64,000 bases of DNA from assembly GCA_964007475.1 (NCBI GenBank), contig OZ023273.1, positions 151,820,444-151,884,443 of the forward strand. The letters are read 5' to 3'. The position numbers and the translations under genes are program-made. A model generated the notes under the pieces. The model saw only the letters and a list, made by a program, of their open reading frames with translations, did not search any database and was not told the DNA's origin. Source of the stretch: Hybos culiciformis (Eukaryota > Arthropoda > Insecta > Diptera > Hybotidae). Of this stretch, positions 13,565-25,303 are shown in pieces. Numbering within the stretch: position 1 is the first letter of the stretch; each line of letters starts with the position of its first letter.

Positions 13565-14243
13565 TTAAATTCTTGTATAAATTGCTATAAAATCTTTTGT
13601 ATTACTGATTTCACAAGATTCATATAAATTCCACTCATTTGACTCTCCTAATCCAAGGTCAAATGGTAATGGCTCAGTGTATGTTTTTTTGTCTTTTCCT
13701 GGACCAATTATAATTAAATTTTTACCCTCGTAACAATCTAAATAATTCTTGAATGTTGAGTTCGAATTAAAGTAACAAAAACATAGGGTGAAATTATTTG
13801 ATTTACAACAACAGTCTTGAAGATATTTTTGATTAATACTTTCAATATCGTCAATGTAATTTAAATCGATAAAACAATCAGGGGAATATTTGCTCCTCCA
13901 CCAATCTTTATCTCTTTCAATTCCAAAAACAGGAATACCTATAATATTATTTTATTTTTTATTAAATAAATTGTCTTAAATTTTGAATTAAACAACAAAC
14001 TTTTTTTATACCTGTATATTCCATGATTATCCATTCCAATAAACCAGATCCACAACCAATGCTTAAAAGACTTTTAATATTTAGTTTATTGAACATATTT
14101 TTGAAAAATTTTAGATTTTCTTCAGTCGGCCAAGCCCACAAATATTTACATTTTTCATCAAATTTTAATGTACCAGCTAGTTTTAATATATTTTTCCAAT
14201 TTTTTTCTGATTTAAACTGAAGAAGATGTTCTTCAAACGACAT
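13565..14243 (-). CDS. SAM-dependent methyltransferase-like protein, two exons
   Basis: Exon 1 is 14243-14012, exon 2 is 13938-13565, and the intron is 73 bp (GTATAA...TATAG, phase 1). Together they give 201 residues. Exon 1 begins MSFEEHLLQF and contains LLSIGCGSGLLEW at about residues 61-73. This fits class I methyltransferase motif I, the glycine-rich loop that binds S-adenosylmethionine. The first residue encoded across the junction is Gly, followed by IPVFGIERDKDWW, placed where the acidic end of strand beta-2 is expected. The C-terminal half is Cys- and aromatic-rich and holds NLIIIGPGKDKK at about residues 155-166, followed by PLPFDLGLG. An upstream TTG at 14255 is in frame, but the ATG at 14243 is the better start. 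The stop codon is followed at once by AATAAA, so the 3' UTR is very short. Substrate unknown; methyl transfer is inferred from motif I only. The intron argues against a retrocopy. Confidence 0.82.
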
Positions 14244-14613
14244 TTTTACATTCAAAATATTCCGTTTTTTTTATTAAAATGATTTAAGATTTTTTTTTAA
14301 TTTTAAATTATTCTACTTCTAATTATTTTGAATGCCAAGGTTTTCCTCAAAAAGCTTTCTATTATTATTAAATTACTTATGTTCAATTATGTTACGTATA
14401 CTGTACACAACAATTTAAACATAAGGGAAAGCTTTTAGTTCTCAAAATTCAAACGAGTATAACAATTTGTCTGAATGCCAAAAATAAATTAATTTTAAAA
14501 TTTTATGGTTAAATTTAAATGCATCTAGTACAGGGGTGCCTAAAGATGGTAGAAAACAAAAATATTGACTGCAAAAAAAATATATATACTATGGTTTCTT
14601 ACTTTAGCGTTAT

Positions 14614-14655
14614 AATTTTTAATGGTTTATTTTTAATGGTTTATTTTTAATGGTA
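14614..14655. repeat. 14-bp tandem repeat
   Basis: About two and a half copies of TTTTTAATGGTTTA. Short slippage-type duplication. Confidence 0.6.
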
Positions 14656-15252
14656 ATATAAAAATGTTTGTATTGCAGCTTTTGGAATCGCCTCTTTTCG
14701 TTGCTGATCCTAGATATTTTCGACTATAAAGAAATGTATGTTTGTCAGTTTTTGCTAAAAATTTAATTGCAGAGAATGCTTACGACTTTACGAGTAATAT
14801 ACTACAAAGGAAGTTTCCGCACAATTTTCTAAATTTATTACATAATTTAAATAATGTGATCAAATAATTATACATGTTCTGTATAGTTGCAAATTAATAA
14901 TAATTGTTCAATTTTAATATTTTTTGTTTAATATTTTCACAGTTTTCTTGTGTTTTATGTTTACAAAATCAAAATTACTTATAAATTATGAAATATTTTA
15001 TTTCTACAAGATTTTGTGACGCTATTGAATTATAGACAATTATTTTTAAAAATTCGTAATATTTTAATACAATTTGAAATGGACCTTTTGTTCATGCGAA
15101 ACCGGCATCAATAATTTGTTTTTTATTTAACTATGTACATACAAGTGTACAAATAATATTGTTTGCGTTTTAGTTTTGAAGAATTTATTATTTATTCATC
15201 CAAAAATGCTACTTGCCGTTTAATTTTCGACAGTTTTATTCATTTATATAAT

Positions 15253-15742
15253 ACCGTATCTGCACTTGTCTGCAAAGGTCAGTTCGTAAGGTCGCCTTAA
15301 CGAAACCCGTACACACTTGTATTTTTTTTACAGCATTTTATTTTTTTTTTTCTTTTGCTGGAATTCATTTTTTTTATTTTTTTACTTTTAAATTTTATTA
15401 TTTAAAAATTTCCAATTTCCAAATTATTCAAATTTTATTATTTAAAAATTTTGAATTTCTGTTTGTTGTTTACTTGTTTATTTTTAAATTTGTATTGCCA
15501 ACCTTTTGAAAATAGAAAAAAGGCAGAAAAAAGCAAGGAAAAAGCAGAAAAGTTGGCAACTATAATGTCTGCAAACTGACTTTTTTTGTCTGCAAACTAA
15601 CTTTTTTTTTCTGCAAACTGGCCTTTTACGCAAAGGTTAGTTATTTTTTCCTTTTTTTTGTATGAGAAAGGCCTGTTCACAGGTCAGTTTACAGGTCAGT
15701 TCCGCTCTAAGGTCAGTTTTAAGGTCCAAGTGCAGATACGAT
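15253..15742. mobile_element. Foldback element with CGTATCTGCACTTG ends
   Basis: The left end CCGTATCTGCACTTG is inverted at the right end as CAAGTGCAGATACG. The interior carries direct repeats: three CTGCAAACT units each followed by a T-run (about 15570-15620), and several AGGTCAGTT units near both ends. About 490 bp. The overlapping minus-strand open frame is a shadow of the repeats. Confidence 0.6.
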
Positions 15743-16974
15743 ATAAGATACAATACAACAATGCGTTTTGGATAATGATTTTTCTTTATTTTCAGAAAAA
15801 TTTCCTTATCTGAGGATTTGAGAATAAAAAAAGCAAAAAGAAATAATATAAACATTAGAAACAATATAATACCTTTATTTAAAAGTTAATTTATCTAACG
15901 TTATTATTGATAAATATTATAATTTTTTTTATAATTATAATTTTTTATAATTTTTTTGTGTTCTGGAAAAATAACAACAAACTTTATGTTCAAAGTAAAT
16001 GCAATACGTTTAACGTTAAATTTATAATAAAATTTAATGTAAAAAGACAAAATATCTACCATCATGATAAAATGAAAATGATGGAAAAATTATTTTTTAA
16101 AACTTTTTGAACTGTGCATAAATTGTACCGTGAATGTCGAAGTGATTGATGTGTTCAGATGTTGAATCATAAGTTTAAATTCGATGGATATTAAATCATG
16201 GTTTAAAAACAATTTTTTCGCGTTTATATTCACGCCTGATAAGAGACTGATTTGACGAATCACTAGTAAAAAAAATAACGAATATAAACTATAAGTGCCA
16301 GAAGTGGACAACATTTATAAATTATTTGCAGTTTAACTAAGTTTAAAGGATGAATAAAGAAATTTTATATAATTTAATATTAAGTATATAGTGTATATAA
16401 ATATAGTTAATTAAGGTATAAAAATAGTTATAACATACGGAAATATAAAACATAATGACGCCCTTGTTTCTTGTGCTAAATACCGACTCTGTGGATTGGA
16501 TTAAATAAGAATTTAATCTTTTTTATCTAATATTCATTTTTTTACTATCATAATAAATCGTTTTAACGTTACTGTAACAGATAAATACGTTTTACTCATA
16601 AATAATTAAGTAATGTAAAATTTAATTTCTCACATTTAAACAGAAAATTTCTATTATTGATTGTGAGTTAATTTCACCTAGTTTTGAAACCTTTAAAAAA
16701 CTAATAGTAATTTTATTATTATACTGTCTTAAAAATATTAACGACATACATATTTTGTTTATAGTTAATATACAGGTGACTCAGGCAATTTTCTACTTTT
16801 TAGTTAGTTCATTAAATAAAAGTTATTTTTTAAATTTATTTTTTTTACAAATAGTTATTAGGAAAAAAATACATTTGATATCATACTTAGGCTTAGAAAA
16901 ACTTGAGACACATCGTCAATAGGCTTAAATATCTCTTTAGTTAGACGTCATGTAAAAAAAATATAAATTATTTT

Positions 16975-17388
16975 AATGTGCATGTGATCGGTAAGTTGTA
17001 TTTACAATCGCAAATTTAGCTCGGTAAATGGTATATTACATGCGTCAATACACATGTAATTATTTAATTAAGTAAATTTTATTTACATTCTCCGTATTAA
17101 GTAAATTTTATTTACTTTCTTCATTTTGAACTTTTGTCTATTATGTATTGATTGCAACTACCTCTCACATGCACATTAAAACAGTATACAAAACATGTTA
17201 ATAAAATTTGTTATACAGCTCGTTCTGTATATATACAAAAACACATGGACACTTGTAAATATTATATCACTCGACCTAATGGTCTCGTGATATAAGTATT
17301 GACTCGTGTCTATGTGTTTTTGTGTTTTTGTGTATACACAACTTGTTGTAATAACAAATTTTCTTAACATGTGTTGTAATCTACTATT
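16975..17388 (+). repeat. Hairpin-repeat family A, copy 2
   Basis: Same order and orientation as 5729-6140, starting ATGTGCATGTGATCGGTAAG and ending near ACATGTGTTGTAATCTACTA. The central hairpin is better preserved here: TATATCACTCGACC pairs with GGTCTCGTGATATA, and outside it ACAAAAACACATGGACAC pairs with GTGTCTATGTGTTTTTGT. Confidence 0.7.
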
Positions 17389-18019
17389 ACATTATGTTTT
17401 TAAACTGGACATAAAATCAATAAGGAATATGGTGTAATATCAAAATAGATTTTTAAATAAAATTATTTTGAAATTGTACCTTAGCTTTTAAGAATGATTG
17501 TAAATGTACTATTCCATTTTCTTGCTTGAAACTGTTTAGCATTTTGTCATATTAATTTAATTAAGAAGCCTTCTAAAAAAATTTTAATAAATTTTATTAA
17601 ACACAATTATTTTTTATTTAACATTCAGATGAAAAATAAAGCTTTATTAAGTCTTATTTCGTTAGCACCGTACATTTATTACACAGAATCTCTTAAAATA
17701 AGGAAGTTCTTATAATGAATAACAGACGCGGCTGTCCCAAATCCTTTAGGTAGGGCTTTTTTTGTACATCGTTATTCATTCATTTATTTGTTTCATAATT
17801 ATTTTGTATATAAAATTAATTTTTATTCGTGTATTCATATTTATGAAAAGTATTCGTAAAGATTTTTGTTTTTACATTAGGGTTTATTTCTAATTCTCAA
17901 CAGAGCTATTTAAGCTACAAACTTCAAGTTTTTAAAAAATCTAGTTAATTTAATAATCATGGTAATTTTTTAATGGTAATTCAAATTAATAATAAAAAAA
18001 ATATAAGCCGATGTTGAAT

Positions 18020-18580
18020 TTTTACGAGAAAAACGACATTATTCATATGATAAATAATGTCACTTTAAAAGGTACATTATTTATACGGAAAAAACCACAT
18101 TATTCATACGATAAATAATGTCGTTTTTTTTCGTATAAATAACGTCACTTTTAAAACGACATTATTTATCATATGAACTATGTTTTTTTTTTTTTTTTAT
18201 AAATAATGTCGTTTTTAAAACGACATTATTTATCGTATGAACAATATCGTTTTTTTTATCGTATGATTATACGAAACAAAATATGCTTCACTTACATACA
18301 ATAATACATGCATACATGGAAAAGCTGTTGTTAATAATGGGGGACCACTACCGCGTTCCATTCGTAGCCTATTCCACGTGGAAAAAGTAATGTCGTTTAT
18401 AAGCGTCATTATTTATACAAAAAAAAACGACATAGATCATGTGATAAATAATGTCGTTTTAAAAGCCATATTATTTATAGAAAAAAAACGAATTTATTCA
18501 TATATAATTTATGACGTCCCTGAAAGCGACATTACTCATTTGTATGGTAGGAATAAGAATGTCGTTTTTTCGTATAAATT
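18020..18580. repeat. Dense array of palindromic 'AAACGACATTATTTATC' units
   Basis: More than ten imperfect units of about 24 bp related to AAACGACATTATTTATC(G/A)TATGAA occur in both orientations, so almost every unit can pair with its neighbour. A non-repeated GC-richer core at about 18330-18385 includes GGGGGACCACTACCGCG and ACGTGGAAAAAG. The array resumes to the right and ends near a GGGACCCCCTTTT block at about 18598. The short open frame at 18378-18611 lies inside it and is not a gene. Confidence 0.7.
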
Positions 18581-19328
18581 ATGCCCGTATTGTTTCGGGA
18601 CCCCCTTTTGAAACCGTTAAAATTAGAAAATATTATGATTCGTTAACCTTTTGTTAATAAAGAAGGATTAATTTATTATTGTTTGCAATTTATTAAACAG
18701 ATTTTTTAATTGGTAGAAAACGGATATTATCTTCAAGTTCAAGATTTTGTTATTACTTATAATATTTACGATACGTATTTTTTTAAATATGAAACTAAAT
18801 AGAAAATAACTTTATGAAACCAAAATTCAATAAAAGTGATTGCATACACACAAAATTTGTTATGAATAGTCATCATTTCAAAAAGAGAAAATTATAAAAA
18901 AAAATATATATTTAAATACTTAAACATAATAAAAATTATAGTAATTTCTTGAATGATATCATCGTTATTAAAGTTTTAATTTTTTTTTAAATAATGCTTT
19001 TTATAATACTAGTTAACTCTTTTATTTTTCAGCAAGTAAAATTACTATTGTTGAATTGATTTAAATACGAAAAAATTAAAAGTCAGTTTGGCATTTTTTT
19101 TATTTTAAATCTTCTCTAATGTTGAATATCTTTCCAATCCCAACTTATTTAAAAAATCGAAATTGTGAAAGTTATGTAAAGTTAAAAAGTTTTATTATTA
19201 TTTTTTTAGATTAGAATTTAATTTTCAATGTCTTCAGTCAAATTTAAAATTCCTTCAAAGAAACCGTCAACATTTTGTTTTGATTTTTTTTCTACTCAAA
19301 TGAAAGTAATATAACATCCAAAAATTTA

Positions 19329-19460
19329 TTTGGCTTAATGGTTAGACGAATGCAATTAATAATGTATGTACAATATTTTTTTCGGAACGCATCTTCGAAT
19401 CCACGATCTAAAGACTATTTAATCAAATTCAAATTAAATGTCAGTGAAAAATTTGTGCTC
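19329..19460 (+). mobile_element. Decayed tRNA-derived SINE-like sequence
   Basis: TGGCTTAATGGTTAGACG resembles a polymerase III A-box region. About 45 bases later TTCGAATCCACG resembles a B box. The spacing and order fit a tRNA-derived SINE head, but the rest is too diverged to align by eye with the two clear SINE copies at 31.6 and 37.4 kb. Confidence 0.4.
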
Positions 19461-19671
19461 TGAACAAAAAATAATATTTTTCAGTTACTAGAGTTTATAA
19501 GTAAAATTCTCAAAACATATTACTTATTCAATATCAATATATAATTTTTTTAATATTTAAGATCGATTCCTAAAAATCTAAAATTTGATAACATATTCAA
19601 ATGTGGCGGATTTCGAATTTATAAAATTTTAGAAATAAAACGAATCAATTGCATTGATAAAATTAAAGTGT

Positions 19672-20197
19672 GTTTATGTTGGAGCGTTAAACCACACAGA
19701 AATATAGTACACACAGAGGAAAAATTTCACACAACTTTTTTACTATGAAAAATAACTAGCTCCATTTGATACTATTTATAAAAATGTGACTAAATTGAAG
19801 CAAAATCTAAAAAATACTATGAAAAGGAATAAGTTTTGTACTTAAGTTGTATGTGCATACTACATTTCTCGGTGTAAAACTTTAAAAGCTGCAATAAGAG
19901 AGGTGATAAAAACTGTGAATATCGCTCATTTCTCTATTACCTACGGTCCTATGCCTTACTTTGCAGCCGCATAACAGAGTAATCAGTGTTTTCAATTTCA
20001 ATAAATTCAAAAACTGAAAATAAAAAATTCACTAGGATGTTTTTTTTTCTAAACACTAATATTTTCTCTTATCTCATCTCTTATCACTTACGAAAGTTTT
20101 ATCACCGTTCTTATTGATCTCCAACATAAACATGTCCATTAAAAACTAAACGCAAATACAGCTCTTTTATCGTTTATCGCGCTGCTCCAACATAAAC
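19672..20197. mobile_element. Possible MITE with GTTTATGTTGGAGC ends
   Basis: A 14-bp perfect inverted pair: GTTTATGTTGGAGC at 19672 and its complement GCTCCAACATAAAC ending at 20197. A further CTCCAACATAAAC lies inside at about 20118. No target duplication was found, so boundaries are tentative. Confidence 0.45.
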
Positions 20198-20590
20198 CGA
20201 ATCTTAGGCTTTGTTTTTGTTGGATCTTCACATTTTAATCAAATTATTGAAAACATTTTTTTTTTATATTTTTTATTTTATTTCTATTTGTCCAAATATT
20301 TTATTTCCTGTCTCCGGTAAATTAAATAAACTGATTTTTGAATTTCGTTTTATAAAAATATATGTACAAGTACATATATATGTTTGTATAACGTTTTTTA
20401 AGCTAAGAAAACTTCTTTAACAAATTGTTTTTTTTTTTAATATAAAAGTCAAGGTTAAGAATTTTTTTATTAAAATAAATTTAAACTTCAAACGCATTTA
20501 CGATCAATTTAGTTTCGTATTTTTATGTAAGCACCAATGAATTTTACATAATATTTATTTGAATAAGATTTTAAAGAGTTAAGCCTTACG

Positions 20591-20985
20591 CAGAGATTAG
20601 ACTGGATAGTAAACTGTAGATCATTGTATGTGTTTTTTATCTGTGTTTGTAAGAAGATAGTTGATTGAGTGTCTTTTTACTATCCTGATTTTTATCAAGA
20701 TTTTTATCATGTTTTAATTTTTTTGTATTAAATTTTTTTGGTTTTTTTTTTTGAGTACAGTGATAAAAAAAAAACAAGGCATACAATTTTTTATTTTGCA
20801 TGTAAAAGTAAAAAAAAAAAAATTTATTCTTTTTTTCTGACTGTGACTATCCAGTCAACTATCTTCTCAACTGTCTTGATTTAAATCCTGCTAGTAGAGA
20901 AGATAGTAAATTGACAATTAATAAAGTAATAAAATTTCACCAATACATTTAAGTAAAGATAGTAGAAAAATCCAGTCTAATCTGG
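20591..20985. mobile_element. Foldback MITE, AGATTAGACTGGAT ends
   Basis: The left end GAGATTAGACTGGATAGT is mirrored at the right end as ATCCAGTCTAATCT. Internal GAAGATAGT segments occur in both orientations near both arms. Non-coding, about 395 bp. Confidence 0.5.
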
Positions 20986-21866
20986 GGGTTATTCGCATTT
21001 GGCAAGTAATTTATTCGAGTAATTTGTGACAACTGACAAAAAATTGTTCCCACTTTATAGTGTACAAAGGACAGTAATGCGATTTTTGTCGCCCGAAAAA
21101 TAGATTAAAATGAATTCGGTATTTAGTCTTAGTTTTTTAATGAAGATTGGTATATGAGTAGATGTACTTGTAGATTGAAGAAACTAAAAAAAAGTTTAGC
21201 CCCCGATTGTGGTCAAGGAATCGACGGGGGCTGAAAGTGGATTTCAATCAAAATTGGTATATAAATAAATTCGAATAATATTTAAAATCGAATTTTTGAA
21301 AACAAACTTCTATACCTATATGTTTTTTTTTCTATTTTTGATCTGGTTATACATCAACATTGCGCAAAAAATCAGTAAGTTTCTATATAACGATACAAAC
21401 AAATTTTTTTTCTAAAAAATATTATCTTTTTAAGCTTTATATAACTTTGTTGAGTGTGTTAGAATTAAATAATATGCTAACAATCTTTGTAATACAATCT
21501 ACTTAGTTCAATCTCATGGTTTTTCATGCGTAAAGTAATTCAAATTTTTTTGTTACATATTGTATCATGTTTAACGTATCCATTTTTAATTTAATAGTAA
21601 ATTTTTTAATAAACTATAACTTTTAATAAAAAAGAGGAATGAAATTTTTTATAAACATCTTGCAGAGAGAGGTTAAAAAAATACATTCATATACATGAAG
21701 CTTTGAAGTGTGTCAAACGAATGAGAGTCAATAAAACTGTTATTATAACATTTGTATTATCTATTTTTTGTACACAATATAGGTAATTTTTTTGTCAAAC
21801 GTTTTCCAACATTCTCATTAACGTTTCAAACTGTTGCGCAAAGAACCGCATTTGCATTATACATAT

Positions 21867-22366
21867 CAGGGATGCCAACCGGAGTTTTTTACCCTGGAGT
21901 TTCCAGTTTTTCAACTAAAACTTCAGTCTTCAGGTTTTGTAAAATTTTACCAGTTTTTATCAAAATTAATAATTTTAAAATAAAATAGAAATTCACATAA
22001 GCTATTCACCAGTAGATCTCATTTTACTTTGTAATTCATTAAGCTATAGTATCATTTGTTCCAAAACAAAGTTATTACATAACTTTAAGAAATAATTGAT
22101 CTCATTAATTTCAAACCAATCATCTTTTTCCGAGTCTTTTTCTAATTTCAATTATTATGTATTTTTATTTATGGTTTTTATTTTATATTACTTTTTATAA
22201 AGTTTTATTCTAATTTGAATTATTTTGTATCTATAGTTTATTTTATGTTTCGTTTGTTTATGTTAATAATAATGTAATTTATAATTTATTATTTTTTCTA
22301 TTTTTCTATCTACATTTTTTTGTTTTTTCAACTCCAGTTTTTCCCGGGTCTAGAGTTGGCAACCCT
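21867..22366. mobile_element. hAT-type MITE with 8-bp target duplication
   Basis: The ends are CAGGGATGCCAAC on the left and its inverted partner GTTGGCAACCCT on the right. The flanks are perfect 8-bp direct repeats ATACATAT at 21859-21866 and 22367-22374. An 8-bp duplication with CAGGG-type ends is the hAT signature. The 500-bp interior lacks a transposase; inner arms GGAGTTTTTTACCCTGG and CCAGTTTTTCCCGGG are also partly inverted. Confidence 0.85.
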
Positions 22367-22928
22367 ATACATATATGGATTGCTAGCAAAAAAACCATTA
22401 ATGAGAACAATTCAACAAAGAAATTAATATAAACTTTCGGTATTTGAGTAAATTTTTTACACAAAAGCTAAGTAAAATTGTGTGTACAACGTCTTCCAAC
22501 AAACTGTTGTATAATAGTATAATGAACCGGCTAAAAAAGCACTTCAATACAGGATCAAACTCTTTATACAGTGTTATTGCGCAAATAATTTGCAAACACT
22601 ATAAATCAAAAACCTAGATAAACATCATAAAGCAAAATGTATTATAGATCAAAAACTAAATATAATGAAAATAAATCTTTATCAAAAAATTTTGGGAATC
22701 AACTTTTTATTTTTTCTTAATATTGTAGGAGATAAGTAAGCTGTAGGAGATAAGTTTGTTTAATTTGTTAGTTTACATTTGGTAAGCTGTAACGTATTTT
22801 TAGGAAGTACTTATATACAAGGTTTTTTGAGGTTATACGTATAAACTGAGAGTTAGAGAAGTGGAAAGGGAAGAATTGAAAGTATAGTTGTGAAGATCGG
22901 TCGTTTTTTTTAGAAAAATAAGAATCAA

Positions 22929-23171
22929 TCAGAAAAAGAATAAACTGTGTGAAAAACGGAAATAAAGATTTGTTAAAATTAAAACAATAAGAAATATTTT
23001 GTGTGAATTAAAATTAATAAAACTGTTTTGAATAAATAGGCTTGGTTTAAATAAATCTTTTCCGCTACCCTTAAATTCGGGGAAATTAGTGAAATATACC
23101 CCTACAATATCGTCGTTTTTTTCACACATTGTAATTAAATCGTAGTTGTTCGTTTCGTGGGTGCCAGCCAT
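22929..23171 (-). CDS. Possible first exon of an unrecognised minus-strand gene
   Basis: An ATG-started frame of 80 codons opens with MAGTHETNNYDLITMCEKND and then IVGVYFTNFPEF. This part uses C- and G-ending codons (GGC, ACC, CAC, ACG, AAC, TAC, GAC) that chance AT-rich frames rarely have. After about residue 50 the sequence turns into low-quality hydrophobic residues, so only the first third may be coding. Possible donors follow GTAGGG (GTATAT) or AATTTAAG (GGTAGC); none is strong, and no second exon is recognised. I do not recognise the protein. A chance frame remains quite possible. Confidence 0.25.
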   Translation of the reverse strand: MAGTHETNNYDLITMCEKNDDIVGVYFTNFPEFKGSGKDLFKPSLFIQNSFINFNSHKIFLIVLILTNLYFRFSHSLFFF

Positions 23172-24916
23172 TAGTCATTTCTTTTGCCAGAGAGTTGAGA
23201 GTAAAGAAAAATAAGCAAAAGTGGTTATCCAATGTACAAATTTTAAATTCAACATTTTACTCACTATAGGTACACGAAAGAGAAACCAAAAATAAACTTT
23301 CCCAAACTAAAACAAAAGGTCTTTTAAGTAATGACTAACTAATCAAGTTAAAACATGAGAAATGTTAATAAAAAATCCAAGCAAATTGGAATATATTTTT
23401 TACTATTTTTTTTGAAAAAAACCAAAACCTATTCGATTATTCGATTCAATCGATTCAATGAGAAATATTTTAAGTTGAAATATTTTTTGATTTTATTCAA
23501 GGTTATTCTATTCGATACAATGAGAAATTTTTTATGTTAAAATGTTCGGTCTGGTGTGGAAATTTTTTTTTTTGTTTTATTCAAGGTTATGAATATGTAT
23601 GTTTTAATTAAAATTGTTTAAAAAAAAAGTATTTCGCACGTATGTATTGTTCGTTAAAATTTTAAATTTGGATTTAGTGAATTTAGACCCGTTATGTTGT
23701 TTATTTAATTAACTTTATTTATAGTATATTTAGATCAGTGATGCCCAAAATTTAAGATTGAACGTGCATTTACTACCATCATCATAAATTTTTGGCATGT
23801 TTTATTAATACACGGAAAAATACACAGTTAAAAATTAATTTTTCGTCTTGTAATATAATAAATAACAACGTACAAAACACTTTTCCAAAAAACAACATAT
23901 GCAACATATTACGAAGCAACTTGATTGTGCTCTTGCTCGAATTTATTTACATTTAAAGTCAAGTTTTGGTATTTTTAAATGTAATTTAAAATTTTTTTAG
24001 CATCCTCTTCTAGAATTTTCGTTTAAAATCCAAAAATAATTAAAAAAAAAAATTTATTTTTAAAATTTTTTTTATGAAAACTTTGAAAATACGATTAATA
24101 ATTACAAACCAAATCAAGCTCTGAGCTAATTGCTTTAAAATTGATTGCAAATAAATAATCCTTTTCATATTAATTTTTAAATTAACATTAATTTTCTGCA
24201 GTCCTTTTATTTTTATTTACTTTATTCATACATCAATCACACAATTGCGATCAGAAAATATTATAAATAAGAATTTCGCATTTTACAGTGCATGCACAAA
24301 AAAGAAGGAAAAAAATAAATACAGAAAAAATGTTTTTTTTTTTCTTCCTATTCAAAGTGCGAATGATTTTTTTTTTTTAAATGGGAAGTGCGAAGACGAA
24401 ATACAAATATTTTTTTTCATGCACTTACATAAGCACGAAGTGTATATGAAGTGCATAGGGTTTTTTTTTCCTATTCTGTTTTATTATTCATATAAACAAA
24501 GTGGGATTACAATAACAAATGTGGTACAAGTGCATAGGCGATGATCATCCTTGATTTAGATATTTAGAAGATTAAAAAAGAACCAAAATTGTAGTTATAA
24601 GTGAATGGAACAAAAAGAAAGAAAAGAAGAAAAATGAGAAAACAAAAATCTGTATGTTTTAATATTTATTGTGGGGAAAAACGTTTAATGATTCAGAATC
24701 GATCCTTTAATTTCGATCCGCTTCAATTTTTCGAAAAATGTATCGTAAATAGGATTCCCACTACTTAAATTTTCAACCGCGTACTTACAACTTTTTTTTA
24801 AAATTTTCTTTTACGAAGTTTTTTTTATTAATTACTCTCACGCCACGCACGACAGCACAGCTTACAAATTTGAATTAACTTAATGTGACAATTAGTTTTC
24901 GATGTTTTATACCTTG

Positions 24917-25303
24917 TTTGCACCAAAAAATATTGCCGGAAAAAAAGTTAAAATTTCTACTTCTAAAATTACTTTTAATACTTGATAAGTGGAAAGAATT
25001 TGACAGTTTCGAAAAAAATAAGTGCGAACGTTTGTTATAATTTTATAGAAGTAGATCAGAGTAAAAGTTTGAAACAAATGTTTGAAATGGAACAAAAATT
25101 TCCCATAACAAACCAAAACGCCTATGTTGTGTAATATTTGTGAACCGGTTGCAAAAAGCATCCGTACAGCGTGTACAATCAAGTAATTTGGGACTGAAAA
25201 GCCTACAGTACGCTCCAAATGGGTACAGATGGGAACTCTAGTCGTCAACCATTTATAACGAATACATTTTCAGCTGATGAAATATTGGAATTTGGTGCAA
25301 ACT
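24917..25303. mobile_element. Possible TIR element with GTTTGCACCAAA ends
   Basis: GTTTGCACCAAA near 24917 is mirrored by TTTGGTGCAAAC ending near 25303, each followed inward by AATATT at slightly different spacing. The interior has a GC-richer part (about 25130-25250) that gives a 113-codon minus-strand frame. That frame shows no domain I recognise. Confidence 0.4.

Noticed and set aside
18378..18611. 77-codon plus-strand frame
   Set aside because: It lies entirely within the palindromic array at 18020-18600.
24907..25248. 113-codon minus-strand frame
   Set aside because: It sits inside a candidate TIR element, and the second half is hydrophobic low-complexity. The first part looks better, but I recognise nothing and see no splice support.
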